A stretch of DNA of 16,789 nucleotides, taken from contig WTXG01000507.1 of the NCBI GenBank assembly GCA_022496185.1, positions 1 through 16,789 of the forward strand, given 5' to 3'. The notes beneath the pieces are model-generated. The model did no database searches. It saw only the letters and a program-made list of their open reading frames with translations, and had not been told where the DNA came from. The DNA is from Multifurca ochricompacta (taxonomy: Eukaryota; Basidiomycota; Agaricomycetes; Russulales; Russulaceae). Both the position numbers and the translations under genes were made by a program. Below, piece by piece: positions 1-8,850 of this stretch. How positions within the stretch are numbered: the first letter of the stretch is position 1; every line of letters starts with the position of its first letter.

Positions 1-141
1 AAGGCAGTCATGGGGAAGGGAGCAGGGCATGTGATGGATCCCAGGAAGGGGATGTGATCAGGAAGTGTAATGTAGGTGGGAGGGCAGGGTTCGTACTGGG
101 AATCATGAAGAAAAGAGGGACACTGGGTGAGGGTTGTAACA
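1..141 (-). repeat. Element A, 3' LTR (truncated by the window edge)
   Basis: This is the U3 start of the 3' LTR of the minus-strand gypsy element A; the rest lies left of the window. Over all 141 bases it aligns without gaps to 8034-8174 of the 5' LTR of the same element. It ends, in plus orientation, with the terminal ...TAACA (TGTTA on the minus strand) directly beside a polypurine tract. The differences from the 5' LTR are confined to six dinucleotides, all explained as decayed CpGs. The target site duplication on this side is outside the window. Confidence 0.93.
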
Positions 142-157
142 TCACCCCCTCTTCTGG
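142..157 (-). other. Element A polypurine tract (plus-strand primer site)
   Basis: Read on the minus strand this is a purine run containing AGAAGAGGGGGTGA, immediately before the TGTTA start of the 3' LTR. In LTR retrotransposons this RNase H-resistant tract primes plus-strand DNA synthesis. The same tract with small changes recurs at 10071-10090 (C), 10782-10796 (D) and 13323-13337 (E), always touching the LTR, which supports the call. Confidence 0.85.
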
Positions 158-172
158 TTCTAGCAGACCCAG

Positions 173-1356
173 CTAGAAATGACTCATACCATCATCATCC
201 TGCACCAGTTCCAAGTAATCATCAGCTACATTATGATCATTGAGGGTGTCATTTTCCTTGTCCAAGTCCTGGGGACACCTGTGGTTATGCAGAAACCCAT
301 ACAGACCACATTGACCACATTGGTAACACAGATATGGAATGGGCAGTCGAGTTTGCAATGTCTGATTGTGATGCACATTTGCCACACCAGCCAATGGGTT
401 ATGATTGTTGGGGTTACACCTACATGCAGAAATACAGAACCACTCCAGTGCAAATTACTGCAGCAGTGGACACCACTTGATTCAGGGGCATTCCAGCTGA
501 TGTGTACTTGCTGTCATCACACATGTCTCTCTGCGGGGTTCTTTGCATGCAGGCATTTCAAATTGATTAGGTAGCAGGTTGGTGCCTCCCAGATTGTGGG
601 GGAGGGGTCACATAAGTGTCTGTGTACCTCTCAGCAATAGTCTGGTATGCATCCCTTGTTCCAGCCTTCCAAATCTTGACCAACTCCTGCTCTACCTGGA
701 ACATCCCACTGGTCAACCTTGTCATTCCTTGCATGTTCTGGTACTGTGGTTGAGTGTGGTGCATAGTGTCAGGTTCTTCGCAGTCTCATGACTTTGGCCT
801 TGAGATGTGGAATGCATGTGTTCAACACTTCATCAATTGCAAAGGCTTGGAATCTTCAGCAGCCAAATGCCTGAGCTGCTCATTGCTCATTGTGTGGTGG
901 AGGTGACTGGTGTACCTTTCTTCTAAATAACTGGGCCCCATAGACAGGGCCATTCTTCTTCATACACCAGCAACATCCATCCTCCATTTGTATAAAGATG
1001 TACTTGGCGATGGCAACAGTCCATCAGCCATGGTATCTCGAGAGGGAAGTATGTTGACAAGTTAGGGTTATTAGCAAAAAATGGGAACTCAGGGACTTCA
1101 TCATCTAGCTCCATGCCCAAGAATCATTCGGGTGTGGTTCTTGCAATGGTCAAAGTCATTGTTGGGTTGGGAGATTGGTTTTTAATGTGCATTCTGCAGC
1201 TTCATAGTCAATGGGAGAGGAGGGATGTGTGGAGGGATGAGCAGATGGGAAATTCTCGACAACTATGGTGGGAGAAGTGAAAGTGTCGACAGCAGTGTTG
1301 GCAGCGATGAAAGACATAATAGATTGTATGGTGTTAGAATGTTGCTGGGAGAGCAT
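173..1356 (-). pseudogene. ORF3 of element A: accessory zinc-knuckle protein, decayed copy
   Basis: This is a third gene between pol and the 3' LTR. The ATG at 1356-1354 lies 35 nt after the pol stop, as in elements C and D. The N-terminal part (MLSQQHSN...SPIDYEAAE), the middle part (EVPEFPFFANNPN, FPLEIP, YTNGG), the helical part (MTRLTSGMFQVEQEL, DAYQTIAERY) and the C-terminal cluster LCYQCGQCGLYGFLHNHRCP with acidic tail (DDYLELVQDDD) all match the other copies. These pieces lie in different frames because of several small indels, so this copy cannot be translated as one protein. The first two knuckles of the array are badly damaged here. The gene stops at TAG 173-175. I recognise no known family for the N-terminal and middle parts. 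There is no signal peptide or membrane segment, so it is not an env-like gene. Nucleic-acid binding is inferred from the knuckles. Confidence 0.82.
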
Positions 1357-1391
1357 GTACTGGGGAATTCAATGGGGTCTGGGGTTGTCTT

Positions 1392-2427
1392 TTAACTGTC
1401 TTTGGGCACTTCTGGATGTTGGGTGTGGAACTCCAAGATAAGGACTGGGGCAAAGATATTCCCAGCTGGTTCCCACAAATTGTCAGAGTCTGGGAATCCC
1501 TTCCACTTAACTAGGTAGTGCAGTTTGCACCCTCAGCCTCTTCACCCTGAGTCTAGAATGCATTCCACTTCCCACTCTGCTTCTCCATTGATAAGTCAGG
1601 TGGAGGTCTCAGGAAGTTTTCCCCATGAATGGAGGTTTCCTTATATGGGGTCAGAAGTTTGGCATGGAAGATGGGATGGATCTTCCATTTCAGCAGTAGT
1701 TGCAGTTCATAGGACACATCTGACAGCTTCCTTGTGATCTGGAAGGGTCCATGGCATTGGGGCGCTAGTTTGGCTGAGGGGTGTGACATGTGAGTGTTTC
1801 TTCCCTTGAGCCAGACCCAGTCATTGGCCTGATAAGGTGTGAACGTGCTTGGCTGCACAGCCAGGAGTTGCTGCACCTTCACCAGGTTTTCATTGGCTGA
1901 TTGTTGTAAGTCTTCCCATTGGCGTATCTGTTGGGTTACTGAAGGGACATTAGTGGGCTTATCTGTCCACGTGGTGCATGGAGTCCAGCCCATGATAAGG
2001 GAAAAGGGGGTAGCTTTTGTCATCCCATTGGGCCATGAGTTGTGAGCAAACTCTGCAGTTGGCAGCCATTCTGCCCAGTCATCTTGTTGTCTGTTACACC
2101 AAAACTGAAGGTACTGTTCTAACCATTGGTTCATTCACTCGGACTGTCCATCTGTCTGTGAATGATAAGCTGTGGAGATATTCTGTGCAATGTCTAACAT
2201 CTTGCACAGAGCTTTAGCAAATGCCGATGTAAATCAGGTATCTCAGTCAGATATAATCTTCTTGGGGAGTCCATAGTGGCAGTATACATGGTTCAGGTAT
2301 AGTTTCGCCACTCCTTCAGCCATGATAGTCTCATTGCAGGGTATGAATAGGGCCACTTTGGAGCAATCATGGTCAGTTATTGTGAGGATGGTATCAAAGC
2401 CCTGTGACTCAGGTAGCTTGACAATGA
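1392..2427 (-). pseudogene. Element A pol, 3' part: integrase core end, C-terminal domain and chromodomain
   Basis: The frame resumes here beyond the solo-LTR insertion. It begins with the first Asp region of the integrase core (VKLPESQGFDTILTITDHD), continues to the second Asp (IISD) and reaches the Glu in HSQTDGQSE, the DD-35-E catalytic triad of retroviral-type integrases. Next come W-rich C-terminal segments (DDWAEWLPTAEFAHNSW, KIHPIFHAKLLTPYK) and a chromodomain at about 1420-1575 (KLHYLVKWKGFPDSDNLWEP). Chromodomains at integrase C-termini define chromoviruses and direct insertion toward marked chromatin. In-frame TGA stops occur at 2243-2245, 2234-2236 and 2135-2137, each at a place where Arg (CGA) fits. 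A 1-base deletion near 1592 shifts the frame before the chromodomain. Pol ends at TAA 1392-1394. Confidence 0.9.
2423..2427. repeat. Left target site duplication of solo LTR B (AATGA)
   Basis: AATGA precedes the TGTTA of solo LTR B and is repeated exactly at 3612-3616 after its final TTACA. A 5-bp duplication is standard for Ty3/gypsy insertions. Confidence 0.92.
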
Positions 2428-2512
2428 TGTTATGAACCCCACTATGTTGTCTTTTCCTTCATTTGTGCCATGTGACTTGTTGTTTGACCCTGTTTGGCCC
2501 TTGTTGATCACG

Positions 2513-2517
2513 TTTAT
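2513..2517. repeat. Left target site duplication of solo LTR A' (TTTAT)
   Basis: TTTAT is repeated exactly at 3102-3106, flanking the inner solo LTR. Confidence 0.92.
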
Positions 2518-3101
2518 TGTTACGTCCGGTGCGGGACGTTCCACACGACTTGTGTGACAGCGTTACGGGTTCGGGTAAGAAACCAATAGGGTTCCTTGGA
2601 GTTGAGGTGTGATGAGTCAAAGTCCGAGAGGCTGTACTCTCTAGACGATGTTAAGTAGACAAGTGCCAGAAGCACTGAGACAACTGAGCTCAAGATCAAA
2701 GGGAAGTCCGGAAGACAAGCACCGATGTATTCAATAAGTCGAGTCTGAGGTCTACAAGGTAGCTACAGTGGACTTATATACGTAATCGAGTGAGCGTCTA
2801 AAGATAAGATAAACAAGAGTCATGTGGGCCCGAATATATGAAAGTGGAGGGCGTAAAGCCGCGCTTCTGATAGGGAATTAAGTAAGTGTCCGGTCATAAA
2901 GATAACGGATAAGAGATAAGCAATGAGAGGCCAAACATAAGTACAGCGACATAAACAAAGACAAAGGCTATCACGGGGAAGGGAGCAGAGCACGTGAGGG
3001 ATCCCACAATGGAGACGTGATCTGGTAGTGAAGAGTAGGCGGCAAGGAGGGGTCGTCGTTGGGTAAGAAGAAAAAGATGGGAAGAGACGGGGTTCGTAAC
3101 A
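2518..3101 (-). mobile_element. Solo LTR A' (A family, CpG-rich), inserted in solo LTR B
   Basis: A 584-bp LTR running TGTTACGTCCGG...GGTTCGTAACA in plus orientation. It is homologous along its length to the 5' LTR of A at 7596-8174. On the minus strand, its sense strand, a TATATAAG box lies at 2780-2773, and the predicted transcript start segment AGACTCGACTT is at 2746-2736, 34 nt downstream. It is flanked by perfect TTTAT duplications. By hand count it holds about 31 CpGs against about 10 in the A 5' LTR, so it looks the youngest and least mutated element in the window. Many TG/CA positions in A are CG here. Confidence 0.94.
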
Positions 3102-3106
3102 TTTAT
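3102..3106. repeat. Right target site duplication of solo LTR A' (TTTAT)
   Basis: Exact partner of 2513-2517; LTR B sequence resumes here. Confidence 0.92.
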
Positions 3107-3611
3107 GCCTTCCTTGTACTTATTTGTTCTTTATCTTTGACTTGGGGCTGTGCTTATCTATGACTCATACTTTACATCAGGACTCTTACATACTTTCCCA
3201 CCAGAATTGTGGCTATACTGGATACGTCTGCATATATTCTCACCTGGCCCACCTTTACTCCATTTCCCCTTGTAGTTATATTACAACTTTGTTGATACAC
3301 TAAGTACATTACTCCAATTCAGACTCTGATCTCTATTACGTATATAAGGCCTGCTTAGATAGCCCTGTATGCCTTAGACTCGACTTCTTAATTGACTTGG
3401 TGCATTACCTTCTGGGTGATCTCTAAAGACCAACCTCTGAATCGTCTCAGTGCTTCTGGCACTTCTCCACTCAACAGTACTAAGGGATTAGCTCCTTGGT
3501 ATTGACTCGTCACTCAACTCCATGCACTAGTAACGCAGTGTACATTGACTCCGTAGTTCCGCTACATGACTTGGTCACACATTGTGCTGAACACCCACAC
3601 CAGGCATTACA

Positions 3612-3616
3612 AATGA
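3612..3616. repeat. Right target site duplication of solo LTR B (AATGA)
   Basis: Exact partner of 2423-2427. With one copy and the LTR removed, the integrase frame of element A is continuous across this point. Confidence 0.92.
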
Positions 3617-6075
3617 AGTCCATGGCAATGGTCTGGAAAGGGTTTGATGAGATGGGAGTAATAGGGTGTATTGGCAGGATTTTCAGGTGTGTATTGACTT
3701 TGTTTGCCTGGCATGCTGCACATCCCTTCACATAGTTTTCAACATCCTTTTTCATATTGGGCCACCAATAGTCTCATTTGGCAAGGGCATAGGTGTTGGT
3801 GATGCCAGGGTGGCCAGCAGAGGGGAGGTCATGGTGAAAATGGATCACCCCCCTCTTAATGTTGTCACCACTGGTGACAACAAGCTGATCTCCATCTTTC
3901 CACCAAAGGCCATTGACCTCTTTTAAGTTGTGTGCGTCAGCCCATGAGCAGCATAATTCTTGGTTCATATTTTGTGAAACCTGTGCCCACAGGTCCATAT
4001 CATGGAGACTGACTACAGCAGTCTTTGCAAACAGTTCCTCTGGGAGAACAGTGATGTCATTATTGTCATCTTCTCCTGTATGCATATCTGGCCTTTGCAA
4101 CAGCACATCCACTTGTGTGTTCTGACTTCCAGCAATGTGTTTCAAGGTGAAGTTATATTCTTCTAGCTCCAGGACTTCTCGTGCTATGCGTCAGCTTATT
4201 TTGTGAGGTTCTTTCCAATATAGTAAATTGGAGTGGTCAGTGTAGATGTTTGTCTTGTGAGGAGTCCCTGCTAGGTAGGGTCGCCAGTGTCATAATGCTT
4301 TAACAATGGCCAAGAGTTCCCTATCCCAGATGTCGTAGTTTCGTTCAGCTGGGGAGAAGGTTTCAGAGTAGTATGCTACTGGGTGGAGTGTTTGTGAATC
4401 ATCCTTTTGGTATAACACTGCTCCATTTGCAAAGTGAGAGGCATCCACTTCTAGTTCAAAGGGATGACTCAGATCCAGTTGGATGAGTACTGGTTCTGAG
4501 CCAATGAGGTCCCTAATCTGCTCGAATGCCTTCTGCTGTGCTGTATCCCAATGCCATGGCACATCCTTTTTCAATAGATTGTTCAATGGTCATGCAATGC
4601 CTGAGAATCCCTTGACAAAGCATCAGTAGAAGTTGCAAAATCCAATGAATGATCAGACATCCTTGATGCAGGTTGGCATAGGCCATTCCCAGATTCCTTG
4701 CACTTTAATGGGATCCATGTGCACTTGTCCTCCCTCTAGGATAACTCCTGGGTACTCAATGCTCCATTGTTCAAAGGAGCACTTGGCTGGTTTGAGGTAC
4801 AGGTCATGTTCATGCAATATGTCCAGCACCTGGTGCACTTGCTCTTGATGGTGGCTCAAGTCGTCTGGGGTGGCCACTAGGATGTCATCCATATAGACCA
4901 CCACCTCACTGGTGAGAATAAGGTTGCAGAAGATGTGGTTCATCATGGACTGAAACATTGCTGGCGAGTTTGTAAGACCAAAGAACATGACATTTGGTTC
5001 AAATAACCCCTGGTTTGTTTTAAATGCCACTTTGCATTGGTCACCCTCTTTGATCCTGACATTGTTGTAACCCCATTGTACATCCATCTTTGAGAAGAGG
5101 GACTTGTCTCTCATGGTGTCAATAAGCTCAGAGATGAGTGGCAGGGGGTAGGCATTTTTCACAGTGTGAGTATTGATTCGTCAATAGTCCTGGACTGGTC
5201 ATAGCTTGCCATCCTTCTTTTTGATAAAGAAGAAGGGTGAGGCATACTGTGACTTGGATGGGCAAATATACCCTTTTGCCAAATGTTCTTCGAGAAACTC
5301 TGTCAGTGTGACCTGTTCAGATTGGGACAACAGATAAATTTTGCAATCTATTGCTGCCAGTGCATCAGGGAGCAGATCTATGGCATGATCCCATGGTTGG
5401 GTGGGTGAAAAGCACTGTGACTCTTCTTCAGAGAACACCTTCCAATGCTGGTGATAGGCACTTGGTACTATGTCACTGTAAGTCTTCTCTGTTTGCCCCT
5501 GTACTGCCTTCTCGGCTAATTCTGACACTTTGGTGACATAACAATGACCTGGGTCTTCTTTGTCTGTGCTTATGGCCTTTACTGTTGGATGTCTGATCAT
5601 GTAATCATAGCCAAGCAATGTAATGATGGTTGGATATGAATCCCTATCCATTGTCACATTGGCCCAGTTGATCTTTGGTTCAAAGGCAGTGAGCCATGGG
5701 TATCCCAGGATGAGGTCTTCATCCCCTAGGTTGGTAATTAGGAAACAAATGACCTTTGTTGTTTCTCCAACTTGGACATTTAGGTTGGTGTAATGCGTGA
5801 TTTTTCCAGTGCGATTAGCTGTCCCATCAATATTCCAGATATTCTTTTCCTGAGGAAGAGCCAGCATTCCCAGGTTCAAGGTCTTGATTAGTTGTGAACT
5901 GATAAAATTGTCTGTGGCTCCAGAGTCCACTAAGATATCTCAGTTGGCTGTCCTCTGTGTAGTCTCAAAATGAACTGGTATTTTTAATGATTTGAATTGA
6001 CTAGTATACACAGAGGTAACATGGAGTGCTCGCACCCAGGCCAATGGGGTAGAGCTTATCAAAAATCCTTCTTTG
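3612..6075 (-). pseudogene. Element A pol, 5' part: protease, reverse transcriptase, RNase H, integrase N-terminus
   Basis: Domains in order on the minus strand. An aspartic protease begins with LVDSGATDNF (catalytic Asp near 5926). Reverse transcriptase spans about 5260-4590, with [36 protein letters not shown] and the catalytic YMDD box at 4895-4884. RNase H spans about 4560-4000 (FELEVDASHFANGAVL, DRELLAIVKAL, YTDHSN). The integrase HHCC zinc finger follows (HHDLPSAGHPG, CAACQANK, about 3850-3680) and then the core start ending in MDFI at the solo LTR. Order PR-RT-RH-IN is diagnostic of Ty3/gypsy. In-frame TGA stops lie at 5940, 5199, 5181, 4653, 4623, 4590, 4290, 4191 and 3774 (lowest coordinate of each), all with contexts where CGA (Arg) fits. 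Apart from these stops the frame is well kept, so this copy died by point mutation. Confidence 0.94.
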
Positions 6076-7591
6076 TGAACACCTTTTCAACAAGAATGGC
6101 GCGCACTTCCTTGCTTTCCTTCATCATATTTGCCCATATATCTTGGGCCTTTTCTTCTTTGGTTCATTTGTCTGCAGCAGGCAGGTTATTGTGGATGGGG
6201 GCTACAGGTGTAGTAGTTGCTTCCACAACTCGTACCCCTTTTTTTGGGCAATCCCAGGACATGTGCCCTTGTGCTTTGCAGCGGAAACACCACCCTTCCT
6301 TCATCAGCGTCTGCCACTTGTCTTCTGTGAGTGTAGCTCTTGCCCATACTCTGTCTGCTGAGGTGTCCATTGCATTGGGATCCCTCTGAGAAGTGTGTGT
6401 TGGCTTGACCCCAAATGCTGCTTTCCACTGTTCTTGAGTCTTTCCTTTCTTTGTATCAACTCCAAATCGAGTTTGGAAGTCGAGGTAGTCCTGCTGCTGT
6501 TGTCAAGCAGCATTGACCCATTTGTTCCAGTCATGAGGGTGGTGAAACTGGATGATGTTTTTGACAAGTGGGTTCAGCAACCCTTGGGAGAAGAGGTCCA
6601 AGGTCACTTCCTCATCCGTGTCATAGCCTGCTCGATTTGCCAGGCTTCTGAATTTTGCCATGTAGGTGTCAAGGTCTCCCTTCTCCATTTGCAGGGACTT
6701 CAATTCCCTGGCTGCCTTTTGCTTTGCCTGTCCATCTGTGAACACATCTTTGAATCTTTGGGCAATGGTTTCCCATAGGCCTTCGCTTGTGGTGCAATGT
6801 CCACCTTCTACCTGCTCGTTCAGCCACTCAAGCTGCTCCATTGTCCAATCATCAACTGTGTCACCTCTGATAAGTGAGAGGAAGAGGTTCACACATTGGA
6901 AGGGGTTAATGATTTGTGTGATGTCATGATTGAAGTTTTTGAATGTGGTAAACTCCAACATGAACTTCTTGCTCTGGGAGCAATCTCCTGTGAAGGTCTG
7001 GGGCAGGACTCCTGAAAGACATCCAGATGGTGGGGGAATGTTTGGGACAACAGGGGGGGGAGGGGGAGGAGGAACAGGGTCGGGAAGTTGGGCAGCAATG
7101 GTCGACATATTCTGATGAAATGGGGTGACAGTGTTGGAGGATTGTATTGATATCTGGGGAGTTGTCAAGGCAGGGGCTCTGATTGTGACAACTACAGGTG
7201 CAACCAGGGGTGTAGGCAATGCTAATACTGGTGCATCTTCACTATTTTCTTTGATGTATTCTTCTGGTTCTGAATCAGTGATGATTGCAGGTGGGTTCTC
7301 TCTCCATGGTCCAAGACCAAATTCTACAGGAGTGGGAGTGGTAGTAACCCACAAATGTTTACTTTCTGAGTATCGGATACGATACCAGACTCTCTTTTTG
7401 TCATTGTATTCTACTGGTTGGTATCTTTCGTTGTGATAGATGTAGTATCCAAACTTGGACTCAAAATCTTTCCAGATGGCAGAGCCAAGTGTCTGTTGTG
7501 AAAGGTTATCTTCTTCTCTACAGTCAATGAGCTCTTCTTTGAACAAGGTCTGACTGCAGCTGGATGAAGCCACATTGGAAGGAGACTTGAC
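6056..7591 (-). pseudogene. Element A gag: capsid and zinc-knuckle nucleocapsid
   Basis: Gag forms the particle and binds the element RNA. The frame is open from about 7591, with no in-frame ATG at the expected place: a GTG at 7573-7571 stands where the methionine may have been, so the start is uncertain. Residues about 160-185 are proline-rich (run of seven prolines, then VVPNIPPP). Residues about 200-345 resemble the Ty3-type capsid domain (WTMEQLEWLNEQ, RELKSLQMEKGDLDTYMAKF, EEVTLDLFSQGL). A CX2CX4HX4C knuckle (CFRCKAQGHMSWDC) is at 6289-6248. TGA stops at 6503-6505 and 6164-6166 fit CGA. Gag ends at TGA-TAA (6061-6056). Pol is open in the -1 frame there, so a -1 frameshift or similar recoding is expected. 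Only 22 nt separate the LTR from the GTG codon, a very short leader. Confidence 0.88.
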
Positions 7592-7593
7592 TT
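7583..7593 (-). promoter_or_regulatory. Element A primer binding site, self-priming type
   Basis: The minus strand reads AAGTCAAGTCT starting 2 nt from the 5' LTR. I see no obvious match to a tRNA 3' end, but this pairs with AGACTCGACTT at 7829-7819 inside the LTR, 34 nt downstream of the TATA box and hence near the predicted transcript 5' end. Ten of 11 positions pair, and the exception lies at a CpG in the LTR, where G-to-A deamination in the primer site would explain it. Tf1/sushi elements are known to prime from about 11 nt at the 5' end of their own transcript. That mechanism here is inference. Confidence 0.68.
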
Positions 7594-7595
7594 GA

Positions 7596-8174
7596 TGTTA
7601 CGTCTGGTGCAGGATGTTCCACATGACTTGTGTGACAGTGTATCGTTCGTGATCAGGTAAGAAACCAATAAGGCCTCTTGGAGTTATAGGGAACAAGTCA
7701 AAGTCAAAGGGGCTGTTCCCTAAGATGATGTTGAGCGGGAAAGTGTCGAAAACACTGAGACGTGTGAGTCAAGAGTTCAAAGGAGAATGTCCAGAAGACA
7801 AGCACCAATGTATTCAATAAGTCGAGTCTGAGGTCTATGGTGTAGCTACAGCGGACTTATATATGTAATCAGATGGGTGTCTATGAGATAAGGACTATGG
7901 AGTCAAGTGGGCCCAAATATATGAAAGCGGAGGGTGTAAAGCCTGGCTTCTGATAGGGAATTAAGTAAGTGTCTGGTTGTAAAGATAAGGAGACAAGGGA
8001 ACAATCATGGACAAGGCATGGTCAACAAGTACAAAGGCAGTCATGGGGAAGGGAGCAGGGCATGTGATGGATCCCAGGAAGGGGACATGATCAGGAAGTG
8101 TAACATAGGCAGGAGGGCAGGGTTCATACTGGGAATCGTGAAGAAAAGAGGGACACTGGGTGAGGGTCATAACA
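7596..8174 (-). repeat. Element A, 5' LTR
   Basis: A 579-bp LTR bounded by TGTTACGTC and GGTCATAACA in plus orientation; transcription reads the minus strand. TATATAAG lies at 7863-7856, the predicted transcript start near 7829, and a U5 hairpin at 7742-7756. Its last 141 bases in plus orientation match the 3' LTR at 1-141, which pairs the two as ends of one element. On its outer side the sequence continues as the integrase of element C in the other orientation. The first five bases there (CTAAT, 8175-8179) are the predicted target duplication; the partner is off the left edge. Confidence 0.94.
7742..7756 (-). other. Conserved U5 hairpin in the A 5' LTR
   Basis: A 5-bp stem with 5-nt loop; the plus strand reads AGTGTCGAAAACACT. 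The equivalent in A' (2662-2676), B (3449-3463) and E (12888-12902) has stem AGTGC/GCACT with a different loop, and C (10540-10554) keeps the same stem. The A version changes both sides of one pair together, so the stem is preserved. It lies about 70-90 nt into the predicted transcript. Confidence 0.6.
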
Positions 8175-8815
8175 CTAATGGAACAACAAAGACCCCTCCC
8201 TTCTCACTTATCATGGGATGGGTTCCCCATACTACTTGGGTAAACAAACCTATGAATGTTCCCACCACATCACAGCATATTGACCAATGGGAGGAAATCC
8301 AGAAATTGGCCAATGAGAACTTGCTGAAGGCACAGCAGGCACAGCAGGCACTACCCTCCAAATTCACACCATATCAAGCCAATGATCTGGTCTAGCTTGA
8401 TGGAAGAAATATTCACACATCACACCCAACAACAAAATTAGTGCCCTGATGTCATGGACCCTTCCATATCAAACAGAAGCTGTCAGACATTTCATATGAA
8501 CTTGACCTCCCAGTCACATGGAAGATCCACCCCATCTTCCATGCCAAACTTCTCACACCCTATAAGGAAACTTCCATTCATGGAGAGAACTTCCCAAGAC
8601 CCTCTCCAGAACTAATCAATGGAGAAGTGGAATGGGAGGTGGAGCAGATACTAGATTTGTCACAAAAAGGCTGAGGGTGCAAGCTACACTACCTAATCAA
8701 GTGGAAGGGATTCCCAGACTCTGACAGTTTGTGGGAACCAGCCAGGGATATCTTTGCTCCAGCATTAGTCAGGGAGTTCCACTTATGATGTCCCCAAGCA
8801 CCCAAGGATAGTTAA
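8175..8815 (+). pseudogene. Element C pol, 3' fragment: integrase C-terminus and chromodomain
   Basis: Element C is a plus-strand relative of A; everything upstream was pushed left of the window by the insertion of A. The frame starts in the integrase (NGTTKTPPFSLIMGW, matching NGMTKATPFSLIMGW of A). It continues through FTPYQANDLV and KIHPIFHAKLLTPYK to the chromodomain at about 8620-8770 (EVEWEVEQILD, KLHYLIKWKGFPDSDSLWEP). The invariant aromatic and acidic residues of the chromodomain are visible. In-frame stops include TAG after DLV, TGA in QKG*GCK and TGA after REFHL; the TGA sites fit CGA. The conserved pol stop is TAA 8813-8815. At 8332-8350 a CAGCAGGCA-type 9-bp unit is duplicated (AQQAQQA). 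I saw no CpG at all in this segment. Confidence 0.92.
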
Positions 8816-8850
8816 AAGGAAGGGTCATAACCTGACTTATCCCCCAGTAC

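Larger units (their letters stand above)
2428..3611 (+). mobile_element. Solo LTR of family B (interrupted), inside the integrase of A
   Basis: An LTR of about 595 bp once the inner insertion (2518-3106) is removed. It starts TGTTATGAACCCC and ends GGCATTACA. It matches, in opposite orientation, the LTR of element E at 12743-13322 along its length. The functional strand is plus: TATATAAGG at about 3343-3351 is a TATA box, followed by an R-like segment with AGACTCGACTT. It is flanked by perfect AATGA duplications with no internal element sequence, so it is a solo LTR left by LTR-LTR recombination. It falls in the integrase core just after the MDFI motif. I counted about 9 CpGs. Confidence 0.93.

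Noticed and set aside
173..1356. ORF3 as an envelope gene, making these elements errantivirus-like
   Set aside because: No signal peptide, transmembrane segment or furin-type site is visible in any copy; the Cys/His spacing matches zinc knuckles.
3510..3600. Continuation of the integrase reading frame beyond MDFI (a Cys-rich stretch ending in LLVHGVE)
   Set aside because: This part of the frame reads into solo LTR B; the Cys residues come from LTR sequence, not from an integrase variant.
5997..6389. Plus-strand open frame of 130 codons
   Set aside because: A shadow of the gag nucleocapsid and gag-pol junction on the other strand; the zinc knuckle and conserved gag frame explain the sequence.
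8332..8350. CAG-type repeat as a functional tandem array
   Set aside because: Only two 9-bp units in a decayed integrase; a local duplication is enough to explain it.
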